This document shows positions 8,531 to 17,789 of a stretch of 64,000 nt of DNA, one piece after another. The notes under the pieces were generated by a model. The model worked only from the letters and a program-made list of their open reading frames with translations, was not told where the DNA came from and made no database searches. This DNA comes from SMYC01 sp965197495 (GTDB lineage Bacteria > Acidobacteriota > Vicinamibacteria > Marinacidobacterales > SMYC01), in the NCBI GenBank assembly GCA_965197495.1, contig OZ240210.1, forward strand, positions 1,860,001-1,924,000. Reading direction: 5' to 3'. Position 1 is the stretch's first letter. Every line of letters starts with the position of its first letter. The position numbers and the translations under genes are program-made.

Positions 8531-9366
8531 ATATCGAGTATCTCTTCGGGGAGTATAGGAAACCCTTTTATTACAACACAGCACTTGTACGATCCGAAGA
8601 AGTGTTGCCCTCTGCTAGTAACCCTGTGTTTCTGACCGGCGAACGTGACGCCGGGTTCTACCGGCCCAGCGCCCTCTGGCTCGTCGATCTCGAACTGATT
8701 CACTGCGCGCGCGCCTGCCCAGCAGTCTCCGACCCGTCAGGCCGCCAGAGATTCGACCCACCCCTCCTGCCACGAGGCTCTCACGCACCGCTGCAAGTGC
8801 TTCTCACGGCTGTCGAGGAGTCGCCCTCCCCCGGTGCGAATGAGAAACGCGGGTGGCCGCGGCACCTTGGCTATCGCATGTAAGCCGACTGCGACTGATT
8901 TGTTCCCGAAGTCCCTCAGAAATGAGATAGTGATTTTTCTATAGATCAAGTAAGAGCGCCTTCGCCGCGGCGCAAGCAAGCCATCGGATGGTGACCAGCT
9001 CTTTCATCATGCGACAAGGCGAGTATAACGCACGGCCTCGACGGCCCAGCGGTCTGAACAACTGTGATCCGCAAAAAAAGATCGCGTATTGACGGGCAGA
9101 CAGCCATGAGAGCGATGTCCTGCGAACTTGTCTTCGCTGCGGTGGAAATTCTGCATGCTGTCGCCGCCAGGCCACCGACACAATAACGTGGTGGAGAAAG
9201 AACGCGTTGTTCGCCGCGAGAAGCTAGCTCAGTCAGGCGACGCGTGACAACCGGCAATCGTGATGGAGCCCACTAAGGACCGGCCTCGAGGCAACGGCGC
9301 GATGGGCGGGCAATTATCACAGGTAAACCCCCGGCTCTGCCGGGGTGACTCGCAGAGGTTTGACCG
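8531..9366. other. 836-bp stretch without a recognisable gene
   Basis: No open frame with a ribosome site or recognisable motif on either strand. It contains an element C-type scrap at 9059-9085 (GTGATCCGCAAAAAAAGATCGCG) and a second scrap near 9237-9272 (GTGACAACCGGCAATCGTGATGGAGC in part), which also occurs at 12020-12047. Confidence 0.6.
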
Positions 9367-9420
9367 CGTCCTGTGCCAAAACTCGGCCCTTTTGAAATAG
9401 ACCACAAATCAGCAGCTTAG
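9367..9420 (+). repeat. Solo element A terminal repeat
   Basis: CGTCCTGTGCCAAAACTCGG through CAGCAGCTTAG, the same 54-bp piece as at 3789 and 39543. The sequence just downstream (GACGCCCTTGGAATCCG) also follows the copy at 39543, so the two loci were duplicated together. Confidence 0.9.
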
Positions 9421-9630
9421 ACGCCCTTGGAATCCGTGCAGAATCGAGGGTATTTCGCGCCGCAGGGCTGGCTTCCGACCCCTGGGCTGCGGGTGGCGAG
9501 CGACAGGCCCACCGGGGGTGCGTACGGCTGGCTCAAATCGGCTGTGGGGCGAGCTACGGGCAGTGAGCTTCGCACCCGGAAGTCCCTCATTAGACTGGAC
9601 TTTATCGAGCACAAGAGCGAACGTTCGGTG

Positions 9631-10062
9631 ATGCCGCAGGATACAGGGGTTGGCCGGAACGTCGGTTTGGACGGTTTGGACTTCGCCAGCTTACGGCGGG
9701 TCTGGGAGCAGGCCTTCGGGGCTGCTCCTCCACGCTCGCTCTCTCGCGTTTTCATGCGCCGCGTTCTTGCGTACGAACGCCAGTGCCGGACCCATGGCGG
9801 GCATTCGGCCACAACCCGGCGCGCTCTGGCTGCCATGGCGAACGAGACACCAAGTCCTGGTGCTCCCGCAGGATCCGTTTCCCCCTGTACCCATCTCGTC
9901 CGCGAGTGGAATGGCCGGACCTACCAGGTCGAGGTAATCGACAACGGCTATCGGTTCGATGGCAAAACCTATCCGTTCCTCACGGCCATCACAAAGCAAA
10001 TCACCGGCACCCACTGGTCAGGACCACGCTTTTTCGGTCTGACGCCCAAGCGCAAGGCCTAA
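9631..10062 (+). CDS. DUF2924 domain protein next to a serine recombinase
   Basis: 143 residues from ATG 9631 (GTG 9628 is an alternative). The N-terminus 'LDGLDFASLRRVWEQAFG' and the C-terminus 'LVREWNGRTYQVEV...TGTHWSGPRFFGL' are the two conserved ends of the DUF2924 family. These genes typically precede large serine recombinases in integrated elements, as here, where the recombinase ATG follows after a 1-nt gap. Function unknown; co-transcription and a recombination accessory role are inferences from the spacing. Confidence 0.8.
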   Translation: MPQDTGVGRNVGLDGLDFASLRRVWEQAFGAAPPRSLSRVFMRRVLAYERQCRTHGGHSATTRRALAAMANETPSPGAPAGSVSPCTHLVREWNGRTYQVEVIDNGYRFDGKTYPFLTAITKQITGTHWSGPRFFGLTPKRKA

Positions 10063-10063
10063 C

Positions 10064-10211
10064 ATGAAGAAGATCCGCTGTGCCATCTATACGCGAAAGA
10101 GCGCGGAAGAGGGTCTCGAGCAGGATTTCAACTCCCTCGATGCGCAGCGAGAAGCCTGCGCCGCGTATGTCGCGAGCCAGAAAGCGGAGGGCTGGGTGCT
10201 GCTGCCAACCG
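10064..10211 (+). pseudogene. N-terminal catalytic fragment of a large serine recombinase
   Basis: 49 codons: 'KKIRCAIYTRKSAEEGLEQD' then 'FNSLDAQREACAAYVASQ'. The Ser of 'YTRKSAEEG' is the expected nucleophile of the resolvase domain, and 'DAQREAC' is the usual following helix. The gene is cut at 10211 by element A copy ii. It pairs with the DUF2924 gene and plausibly once continued into sequence like the C-terminal fragments at 3976 and 33546. Confidence 0.85.
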
Positions 10212-11640
10212 CGTCCTGTGCCAAAACTCGGCCCTTTTGAAATAGGCCATAAATCAGCAACTTAGTGTCTGTGTTTGCGACCGGGCCAAGGGCCGTGGGC
10301 TTTACAATCGTCTTGGGCGGGCGGGTCGTCACCATGCAGATGACCTCCTAGTCGAGAGCGAATATCGAAGCGTGTGCCTGAAGCTGTTTTCACGCTACGC
10401 CGAGCGGGCCCACCCAAGGGGCTACCGTCGCCGGCGACCATCTACGCGGCACGGCAGTAGTAGTTGAGAATGCCCCCAAGTCGCTCTCGCGACACGATGG
10501 GGCCAGCGTCATTCGCGCTTGCCGGCAGAGGTGTGAGGAGCTCGTTGCCGAGACCTTGGTGGTTCCGTTCTGTGTGATAGTGCACTACGTATTCGGTTAT
10601 CGCTGTCCGCAGGTGTCGCTCATTGAGAGGTACGAAGCGGTCGAGACACTCTCGACGTATGGAGAGAACGAATCTTTCCGCGTATGCGTTCAGATTCGGA
10701 CTATTAGCGGGAAGGCGAAGGGGCTTCACGCCTGAATCTCTCAACAGCCCACGTACCGCCTCGGTGAATAGCGGGTCCCGGTCGTGGATGAGGTATCGCT
10801 TGCCAAGGAGGAAACCATCCCACATGTCAGTGAGGTTTCTTGCCACCTGCTTCATCCACTCCCCGTTGGGGTCCGACGTTATCCCACCGATGCACACGCA
10901 GCGAGTGGCGATATCGATGACAAACAGGACATGGTAGCGGACGAGCCCGAACGGGTTCACAACCTCGACGGTGAACAGGTCTGTCGCAGCGATAGCGCCC
11001 CAATGAGCCTTGAGGAAGGTGCTCCACGACATGCTCTTGCCCCGCTCCGGCGCAGGAGCGATACCGTGCTCGGCGAGGATCCTCTTGATGGTGTTGCGTC
11101 CGAGTTCATGTCCTAGGTTCTTGAGTGCGCCTCGCAGGCGCGTATATCCCCACGTCGGGTTCTCTCGCGCCACGCGCACAATGAGTTCACGGATGTCCTT
11201 CGCCGTCGGAGGTCGGCCTGGGCTCCGGTTCTTGCTGCCATCGTACTTGGCTGCGATGAGACAGCGGTACCAGCGCAGAAGCGTAGCGGGTGTGGCAACG
11301 GACGCAATCTAGGCCAGCGCCTCGCGGCCTAAAGCCTGGGCCTTGACGGCGAGCCTACGACGGTCGTCGTCAGAGAGCTTGAGACGCTTGCCCCGAAGCC
11401 CGGCTCGGAGCACACGGTTCTCCTCTTGCAGATAGTCGATCACATCCTGCTGCTGGCGGTTGACCCAGCCAGCCACAACGAGCAGTAGGAACTGCGCGTG
11501 GTACGTCATCATGGAGCTGAAGATAACACCCTCGGGCCAGACGATTGTAAAGCCTGCGGCCCTTGGTCCGGTCGCAAACACAGACACTAAGCTGCTGATT
11601 TATGGCCTATTTCAAAAGGGCCGAGTTTTGGCACAGGACG
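10212..11640 (-). mobile_element. Element A copy ii, complete outline
   Basis: 1429 bp between inverted terminal repeats. The outer 102 bp at each end (10212-10313 and complement of 11539-11640) are nearly identical, which is very long for an IS with a single rve transposase. No flanking target duplication is visible. The insertion cut the serine recombinase on its left and joins an element B fragment on its right. Confidence 0.85.
10442..11512 (-). pseudogene. Element A transposase, copy ii, amber mutation
   Basis: Would encode 356 residues from ATG-ATG at 11512. N-terminal coiled/HTH region ('NRQQQDVIDYLQEENRV', 'LSDDDRRRLAVKAQALG'), then the rve core with Asp in 'ATDLFTVE', Asp in 'IHDRDPLFT' and Glu in 'AYAERFV', ending 'ERLGGILNYYCRAA'. 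A CAG to TAG change at 11309-11311 stops it at about codon 68; the same position reads Gln in the other copies. The rest of the frame is intact, so this is a young pseudogene. Confidence 0.9.
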
Positions 11641-11990
11641 GGAAGGCGAAGAGCATGCGGTGTGACGATACCGGCGACTTCTGCCAAGAGTTTCCGACCA
11701 AGCGCCTTACCCTTTACCGCGAGACGACGTCGCTCGTCGTCCGTGAGGCGAAGCTTCCTTCCGCGAGGCAGAGCTTTGAGGACTCTGCTCTCCTCAAGCA
11801 AGTAGACGATAGCGGCCTGTTGGTCACGCTGGACCCAACCAGCGGTGGCGACGACCAACCATGTCAAGGGCTGGATCGGCGTGCTCATGACCGAGAATTC
11901 TCGCTTCCATGGACGAACCAAGTGTAGACACCTCCAATCCGAAACGGCCCGGCGCGCCGGTCTTCAGTTCGTTTGTGTTTTTGGACACGA
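11641..11990 (-). pseudogene. Element B: terminal end plus transposase N-terminus
   Basis: On the minus strand the element B tip (complement of 11960-11990) is followed by ATG 11888 and about 79 codons: 'STPIQPLTWLVVATAGWV', 'QRDQQAAIVYLLEE', 'RKLRLTDDERRRLAVKGKAL'. This parallels the element A N-terminus ('LLVVAGWVNRQQQDVIDYQQ'), so A and B are sister families. The gene is cut at about 11650 by the end of element A copy ii. Confidence 0.8.
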
Positions 11991-11991
11991 G

Positions 11992-12133
11992 GCCCTTTTG
12001 AAATAGACCATCAGGCGATGCGTGACAACCGGTAATCGTGATGGAGCACCGGTCGAGCGGCGCGAAGCAGCCGATCATGGCAGGTCTAAACCGTGTAATC
12101 AACGCTGGATCGACTTTTTACGGAGCACAGGAG
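11992..12133. repeat. Element A and element C end scraps
   Basis: A 19-bp piece of the element A end (CCCTTTTGAAATAGACCAT) at 11992-12010 is followed by an element C end at 12020-12132, finishing GGATCGACTTTTTACGGAGC. These flank the zincin gene. Confidence 0.7.
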
Positions 12134-12144
12134 GTCAATAGTGA

Positions 12145-12750
12145 TTAAGAGCTCGATCCCTTATCATCCAGATCATCGAACTCCTTTTCGATTTCCTCGA
12201 GCTGATCCTCCTCCATCCCGAGGTGGTGGCCCACCTCGTGCAAGACGGTGTCCCGAACTTCTCTGATCAGGCTCGCGCGATCGGACGAGATATTCTCCAA
12301 ATTTCTCTGATAAAGGACAATCCGGGCGGGAAGACCCCACTCACTATTCTGAATCGTATTGCCTTGATAGAAGCCGAGGAGGTCGTGCTCGATGTCTGCC
12401 TCTTGAAGAAGGTCTCGACACGGCGCCGCCTCCACCGCGACCTCCACGTTCTGCAGATAGCTTGCGAACTCGGTCGGCAACGACGCCAAGACCCCTTCCA
12501 CCACACTCTCGAACTCTGAACGCTCCAGGCGACAAGGGAGGACGTACTCCGGGTCGAGCTCAGCGGCGCGAGCAAAAGAGCGATCGGCTTCGGGAATACG
12601 GTCTAACTGAGTGAGGACGAGGCCGAGCGCGTAGTGAGACCGCGCGCTTTCCGGCACCCTACCGACCGCTTCTTTCGCGGACTGCAGCGCGTCACTAAAT
12701 TGTCCCCGGTCCAAGAACCGGGCGACGCGTTCCATCGGATCCTCGGTCAT
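12145..12750 (-). CDS. TPR-containing zincin metallopeptidase (PF06262-type)
   Basis: 201 residues from ATG 12750, with a purine-rich site AAAGGCAGG just upstream; the frame is open further but without a better start. The N-terminal half looks like tetratricopeptide repeats ('ARFLDRGQFSDALQSAKEAV', 'ARSHYALGLVLTQLDRIPEA'). The C-terminal half holds 'VLHEVGHHLGMEEDQLEE', the HExxH zinc motif plus following acidic residues of the small 'metallopeptidase family protein' (DUF1025/PF06262) group. The substrate is unknown. The gene is isolated between element C and element B ends. Domain calls come from motif recognition only. Confidence 0.85.
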   Translation of the reverse strand: MTEDPMERVARFLDRGQFSDALQSAKEAVGRVPESARSHYALGLVLTQLDRIPEADRSFARAAELDPEYVLPCRLERSEFESVVEGVLASLPTEFASYLQNVEVAVEAAPCRDLLQEADIEHDLLGFYQGNTIQNSEWGLPARIVLYQRNLENISSDRASLIREVRDTVLHEVGHHLGMEEDQLEEIEKEFDDLDDKGSSS

Positions 12751-12835
12751 CCTGCCTTTATAGTACAGCCGCTCCGAGATCGTCGCGAGTCCGGAATATT
12801 CCGTTCGAAACGGGCCCGACAAACGAGCATCGCGT

Positions 12836-13232
12836 CGTGTCCAAAAAATACAAACGAACTCAAGACCCGCGGGCCGGGCCGTTCCCTCCGGTCCTAAGAG
12901 GTCTGTCTCCGGCCTGGGGGCAAGTTTCTAATGTCCGGAGCATCGTTCTGGACGCTTTCACTCTGGTGCTAACGGCACGCTTCTCGTAAGGGTCACCATA
13001 GGGTTCACTCACCAAGTCGAGGAGTCTTGCAGCCCGGTGCTTTTTATGGACAACAAAACTGCTAGAGCGTAACGACCTATTCTCGTCTTCCTGGCAAGAC
13101 TCCACCCGTTGATCTGAAGGGTGCACATTCGGGATATCGCTGAGATACCTTCGGACCGGAGATCAAGTGTCACGGAACAGAACGTTTCCAGGAGACATGC
13201 CCGCGTGCCGTGAGCGTACCTTTGACGGAGCC
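12836..13232. other. Element B tip, then 370 bp without a gene
   Basis: 12836-12865 is an element B tip (GTGTCCAAAAAATACAAACG). From 12870 to 13232 no supported gene is seen. A 26-bp stretch near 12960-12990 (complement GAGAAGCGTGCCGTTAGCAC and on) recurs at 31003, so this segment is also repeat-derived. Confidence 0.6.
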
Positions 13233-13270
13233 CGTCCAGTGCCAAAATTCATACCTTTTGAAATAGATGA
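13233..13270 (+). repeat. Left half of an element A end split by ISL3 copy 2
   Basis: CGTCCAGTGCCAAAATTCAT then CCTTTTGAAATAGATGA; the remainder (GATAAATCAGCAGCTTAGTG) resumes at 14996 after the ISL3 insertion and its 8-bp duplication. Confidence 0.85.
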
Positions 13271-13280
13271 GGTTCTCCTG

Positions 13281-13753
13281 TCGTTTCGGGGGATCTGATT
13301 TGTGTTGGAGGGCATGGCCTATGGACGCTGCCGCGATTGTGGAAAACGCCGGAAACTCCGGGCGAGAGAGGCGTTTAGGGAAAGGTTGTGAGCACGTACA
13401 AACGTGGAGCGGCGTTTTCCACAATCGCTTGGAAAACGCTTCGCGTTTCCCACGAGCGCCCACAGGCCCCTCCTGATATATATACAAGAAAGATTAATTC
13501 ATATGGAATAAGGAAGGGGGGGCTCGATTAGTGGAGGCTATGGAAAACGCCCTTCCAGGCTTCGAAGAGAACTCAGTCGTGAGCAAGGTCTGAACGACCA
13601 GAACCGTGGGGGCGTTTCCCACAGCCTCGTCTCCCGCTGAGGGGCAGTGGCATTTGGTGAGGCCCGTGGGTTGAGAGGGTAAGCCATGTGTAGATGCGCA
13701 TCGGCGAGAACGCTAGAATCTTTTTTTCCGAAAGAGAAAAGAGCGTTCCCGCG
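13281..13753 (+). promoter_or_regulatory. Conserved structured leader of the ISL3 element
   Basis: About 470 bp without a gene, conserved in all three full copies. It contains a perfect 18-bp inverted repeat GCGATTGTGGAAAACGCC (13333-13350) and its complement (13411-13428), more copies of GGAAAACGC(C/T) in both orientations (near 13431, 13540, 13612), and a second inverted repeat GCGCATCGGCGAGAACGCT (13695-13713) against AGCGTTCCCGCGATGCGC (13743-13760) that covers the transposase start codon. Conservation between copies suggests transposase-binding sites or translational control; this role is inferred. Confidence 0.6.
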
Positions 13754-14974
13754 ATGCGCGTTACTACGTTAGTCAACAAGCTCATCGGATTGCAAGGCCT
13801 GTGGGTCCGAGGTTTCCACTTCCAGGCGGACAAAGCCAGAGTGGTGGTGGATGTAGTACCACGGAGGAGGAAGCCTCTGTGCGGGATTTGCGGACGAAAG
13901 GTCCGCAAGAACAAAGATCGCTACAATCGCTACTGGCGGCACTTGGACCTGTTCGGTGTCCGGACCTATCTTCGCTACTCGATCCGACGAGTGGTATGTC
14001 GGCGGTGTGGAGTGGTCAGAGAAAAGGTGCCTTGGGCCGACAAGGGAAGCCGCTTTACCAAAAGCTTCGAACAAGAGGTAGCGTGGCTGGCACAGAGGAC
14101 GGACGTCAGCGCCGTAGCGAACTATTTCCGAGTGACGTGGCGTTCGGTGCGACGGATCATCCAGCGAGTGGTTGCCGAGCAGCGGGATGAGCGGCGCGAG
14201 CTCGATGGATTGCGGGTGATTGGGATGGACGAGATCAGCTACCGCAAACGCCACAAGTACTTAACAGTGGTAATAGACCATCTCAGCGGCCGGGTCGTCT
14301 GGGCGGGAAAGGAGCGCAAGGCCAAGACGCTGCTGCGGTTTTTCCGCAAGCTCGGACCACAAAGAGCCGCGGAGCTCGAAGCGGTCAGCATGGACATGTG
14401 GGAGCCGTACATAACTGTCGTCGGCAAAAAGGCTCCTCAGGCACGGGTGATCTTTGACCGCTTCCACATCGTCAAGCATCTGAACGAGGCCGTGGATAAG
14501 ACCCGGCGCGAGCTGGTGCGCGAGCTCAAAGGGACTGCCCGACGCAACCTCAAGAACACCAAGTTTCCCCTTCTCAAGGCCAAACACAACCGCAGCGCGA
14601 AAGACAAACGGGTGCTCCGCGAGCAGGTGCGAGCTAATCGTCGCCTCTACCGCGCCATGCTTCTGCGCGACGACTTCATGGACCTCTATACCTACAAAAC
14701 CGAGACATGGGCCAAGAAGTTTCTCCGAGGATGGCTGCGGCGCGCTATGAGCTCGAGGATAGAGCCCGTCAAACGCGCGGCGAAGATGATCCGCAGCCAC
14801 TTCGATGGCGTCATCGCGTGGGTCACGTGGAGACTCAGCAACGGCCGACTCGAAGGAATGAACAACAAAATCCGGCTGCTGAGCCACCGCAGCTTTGGAC
14901 TCCACTCTGCCGAAGCTCTCATCAGTCTCGTCTACCTAAACTGTGGCGGTCTCACCCTCGAGAGGATCCACTGA
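13754..14974 (+). CDS. ISL3-family transposase, copy 2
   Basis: 406 residues, essentially the same protein as copies 1 and 3. Zinc fingers 'CGICGRKVRKN' and 'CRRCGVVREK', the catalytic Asp region 'IGMDEISYRKRHKY', and the Glu in 'GRLEGMNNKIR' are intact. The start codon ATG 13754 sits in the 3' arm of a hairpin, and the upstream in-frame ATG at 13694 lies in the 5' arm, so initiation may be damped when read through from outside. Complete element with target duplication, hence probably functional. Confidence 0.95.
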   Translation: MRVTTLVNKLIGLQGLWVRGFHFQADKARVVVDVVPRRRKPLCGICGRKVRKNKDRYNRYWRHLDLFGVRTYLRYSIRRVVCRRCGVVREKVPWADKGSRFTKSFEQEVAWLAQRTDVSAVANYFRVTWRSVRRIIQRVVAEQRDERRELDGLRVIGMDEISYRKRHKYLTVVIDHLSGRVVWAGKERKAKTLLRFFRKLGPQRAAELEAVSMDMWEPYITVVGKKAPQARVIFDRFHIVKHLNEAVDKTRRELVRELKGTARRNLKNTKFPLLKAKHNRSAKDKRVLREQVRANRRLYRAMLLRDDFMDLYTYKTETWAKKFLRGWLRRAMSSRIEPVKRAAKMIRSHFDGVIAWVTWRLSNGRLEGMNNKIRLLSHRSFGLHSAEALISLVYLNCGGLTLERIH

Positions 14975-14995
14975 AATGGCAGGAGAGGCATAGAT

Positions 14996-15053
14996 GATAA
15001 ATCAGCAGCTTAGTGTCTGTGTTTGCAAGAGGGCCGAGTTTTGGCACAGGACG
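14996..15053 (+). repeat. Right half of the split element A end joined to an inverted element A tip
   Basis: GATAAATCAGCAGCTTAGTG and on continues the end broken at 13270. At 15027 it switches to the inverted tip AGAGGGCCGAGTTTTGGCAC-AGGACGG, so only about 55 bp of this element A copy remains. Confidence 0.8.
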
Positions 15054-15277
15054 GGGTCGTCGGAGACGTTCACACCAACAGCATCGAGAGCGTCTGGAGC
15101 CTGTTCAAGCGGTCTATCATGGGCGCGTTCCACAAGGTCAGCACCAAGCATCTGGACCGCTACCTTGAAGAACTGGAGTGGCGGTTCAACAACCGAAACA
15201 ACCCGCACATCTTCCGAGACACCCTGCGGCGTATCCTTACGACCGACAACCTCACCTATCAGGATCTGGTGGCCTAA
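15053..15277 (+). pseudogene. C-terminal fragment of an IS1595-family (ISXO2-like) transposase
   Basis: About 74 codons starting 'VVGDVHTNSIESVWSLFKRS' and ending 'DNLTYQDLVA'. The 'HTNSIESVWSLFKR' stretch (with the catalytic Glu) and 'RYLEELEWRFNNR' are hallmarks of the IS1595/ISXO2 DDE fold. The 5' part is replaced by an element A tip. Confidence 0.9.
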
Positions 15278-15282
15278 TTCCA

Positions 15283-16721
15283 TCATGTCGGAACCTTCCC
15301 CGATACCGTCGGTTCACTGGCGATGCGTTTGCGCCAGTCCGCGATGACACGTCCGTCGATGCGAAGCACTTGAGCAGCAGCTTGGTCAAGGATGGCACGG
15401 TTTGGGCAGCCGTGCATTTGCGGCCAAGGCCGTAGTGCTTCCGCCCGCGTGGCGGCGAACGCATCGACAAGCGGAGCGATGTCAACGCGGTTCGGATCAG
15501 GCACCAGCAGGGCACGGAGGGAAGCAAGGGCAAATCGTGGGTAGTCTAGTGCCTTAGCTCGGCAATGAAGCAGAGTGAGAACACCGGGAGTAGAGTTCCA
15601 CCAACCGCAGAGTGCATGCTCGAAGGCGGGATTCGGTGATATTGGCCTTACGGGAATCCAGGCGGAACCCAGAAGCGGCTGTGGCGCATAACAGGCCGAT
15701 ACGCGCACTGTGTTGGTCCTTAGCCGATTCACGACAAGCAGTCGGCTAGCTTTTCGTCGGAGATGCTTCGCGTAATCAACACGATTTGGTTTAGGAACTC
15801 CATAGACGTCAGCTTCCGCGTTCATCGCGGTTTGGATTTTGGTGGAGTGGTCCCAAAGAATGGGAACTGTCCATGGCGCGTCGTGTTGGGGATTTCGTGT
15901 GAAAGCGTCTCTGATTCGTCGCCCTTCTGGTTCGATGTGGCATAGGGTTCCGGCCGGAGCGAGAACCGTGCCGGCCAGCGCTTCTAGGTCGTGCAGCGCA
16001 TTCGCTAGCGTCCCGTCGTAGAACTGAACCGCGCTCCAGTCACCCTCCCGGATACGGGGCCAAGGCCACGAGTGTTGCGTACCCCACTCTTCGATGGACT
16101 CGTTGCGATTGATTAGGTCCGAAAGCAAGATGGCCTCATGCGTGTCACTGGGCATGCGCGCCAAGGATACGAACCTTGTCGGGTACCGTTCCTCACCGGG
16201 TCGGCGAGCGATGAGAAGAGACTCGTGGATCGATGTGTTCTCTGAGAAGTTCATCCTCGCTGGATCGTGGCTGGTTACGATGGTTTCGATCTGGAAGCGT
16301 TCCGAGAGGAACTTTCGTTCCTGGGTGCCTGATGCGCTAGTCAGCGCCGTTGTCGGCACGATGGATGCGAATGTTCCTTTCGCCTTCCTGAGGAAAGAAT
16401 CGCCTAGCGGTGAGAAAAAGGTTCTCACACTGGTTTGGTCGATGGCACGGAATGCAGCTGGATCACGGTCTGATAGAAAGTTGGCGATCTTGATTTCTAG
16501 CCTTTGGAGAGAACGCCGGTCTGCCTGGCTGTACTGGAGGTTGCGGATATCGTTCCGGGTAAACGGCGGGTTCATAATCACGAGGTCGAACAGCCCTGTA
16601 AGCGACTCGCTGGGTGCTGCTCCAGGTTCAGCCCGTTCGGCATCAAGCTCACCTGTCGTGGGGAGAGGCGAGACTCGCGATGTCCCACTGGTCTTGCGCC
16701 GTGGCGAGGAACTCCAGCGAC
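15283..16721 (-). pseudogene. N6-adenine DNA methylase, 5'-truncated
   Basis: 480 codons remain, in frame from the element A junction at 16722 to the stop at 15283. 'LFDLVIMNPPFTRNDIRN' near the present N-terminus is the NPPF catalytic motif (motif IV) of N6-adenine methylases. Downstream are 'AIDQTSVRTFFSPL', 'VPTTALTSASG' and a C-terminal specificity-like part. The SAM-binding FxGxG region should lie upstream and has been lost, so the enzyme is dead unless joined elsewhere. It probably came from a type I/II-like or multi-gene modification system; the other defence remnants here (23205, 53089, 57548, 58118) support that setting. Confidence 0.75.
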
Positions 16722-16723
16722 CC

Positions 16724-16858
16724 CGTCCTGTGCCAAAACTCAGCCCTTTTGAAATAGCTGATAAATCAACAGCTTAGTGTCTGTATTTGCGACTGGGCCA
16801 AGGGCCGTAGGCTCTACAATTGTCTTGGGCGGACGGGTCGTCACCATGCAGATGACCT
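16724..16858 (+). repeat. Element A variant end (A2), about 135 bp
   Basis: Like element A ends but with CTGATAAATCAACAGCTTAG and CGACTGGGCCAAGGGCC; it runs to GTCACCATGCAGATGACCT. The same variant occurs at 33384-33523, so it defines a subfamily. Confidence 0.85.
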
Positions 16859-16861
16859 GTG

Positions 16862-17226
16862 CCTTCTATTTATTCATCCGCGCGCACCGAACTTGATTAG
16901 TCTCCGATCTACCGGCACCATGTCGGCATGATTTCGTCGTTGGTTCCCGCTCTCATCTCTGCCTTCAAGGCTTGTCGCGAGCTGGCTCTCGAGAATGTCG
17001 CTCTTCGGCAGCAGCTCGCCGTCCTCCGCCGTTCCGTGAAACGGCCGCGGCTCTCGAAGATCGACCGCGGGTTTTGGGTGCTGTTGCGCAGAATCTGGGC
17101 TGACTGGGAGAGCGTCCTCGTCATCGTGAAACCTGAGACGGTCGTCCGCTGGCACCGTTGTGGGTTCAGACGATATTGGACTTGGAAGAGCCGACGGCGT
17201 AGGCCTGGACGACCAGGCGTCGCTTG
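16862..17226 (+). pseudogene. Element D: 5' end and N-terminal part of an rve transposase
   Basis: The element D tip (CCTTCTATTTATTCATCCGC) at 16862 is followed by ATG 16928 and 99 codons: 'MISSLVPALISAFKACRELA', 'LENVALRQQLAVLRRSVKR', 'FWVLLRRIWADWESVLVIV', 'ETVVRWHRCGFRRYWTWK'. This is the N-terminal region of IS481/IS3-like integrases before the catalytic core. It is cut at 17226 by an element C end. A second damaged copy is at 17597. Confidence 0.85.
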
Positions 17227-17227
17227 T

Positions 17228-17470
17228 GCTCCGCAAAAAGTCGATCCAGCCTTGATTGCACGGTTTAGACCTGTCATGGATCGGTGGCTGCTTCGCGCCG
17301 GTCGGCCCGACGACGCCACCGATGGGTGCTTCGGCAGTCAAATGTTGGCGGCCGCCGCGTAACCCGTTCGTGTGCTAGAGTTTGAGTTTGATTTCGAGAG
17401 GCACGGTTCTTTCGTCGATGCCGGCTGGGCTGAGTTTTGGCACAGGACTCCCAAGCCACCCTTGACGAGC
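17228..17470. repeat. Element C end and other terminal scraps
   Basis: 17228-17295 is an inverted element C end (TGCTCCGCAAAAAGTCGATC). At 17335-17392 comes a piece also found inverted at 20585-20630 (GTTGGCGGCC...CTAGAGTTTGA). At 17431-17449 is an element A tip (TGAGTTTTGGCACAGGAC). Confidence 0.65.
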
Positions 17471-17596
17471 TCCGTCGTCTTGTGGTCTTTTCCTTCATGG
17501 CGGTGTCTCCTTCCGTAGGTCCCTTCAGGCCGTGTTCGACGACGCGGAAGGTTACTCCACCTTTACTCTATTTCCACATCTTCTGAGGGTAGCTCT

Positions 17597-17785
17597 ATGG
17601 ACATCGTCCTTGACTTTAGCGCGTTATGCATCTTGCTGGTGGTCGGCAAGATCCTGCGAGTTACGATCCGCGCCTTCAAGGCTCGTCGCGAACTGGCTCT
17701 TGACAATGTCGCTCTTCGGCAGCAGCTCGCCGTCCTCTGCCGTACGGTGAAACGGCGCGGCTCTCGAAGGTCGACCGCGGGTGGG
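17597..17785 (+). pseudogene. Second element D-type transposase N-terminal fragment
   Basis: Starts ATG 17597 with a hydrophobic lead 'MDIVLDFSALCILLVV', then 'FKARRELALDNVALRQQLAV' matching the fragment at 16928. It loses frame after 'CRTVKRRG' and is cut by an element A end at about 17790. Confidence 0.7.
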
Positions 17786-17789
17786 GTAA

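Larger units (their letters stand above)
13271..14989 (+). mobile_element. ISL3-family insertion sequence, copy 2 (complete)
   Basis: 1719 bp, ends GGTTCTCCTG at 13271 and CAGGAGAGGC at 14989. Perfect 8-bp target duplication ATAGATGA at 13263-13270 and 14990-14997. It is inserted inside an element A terminal repeat, so it is younger than the element A spread. Confidence 0.95.
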
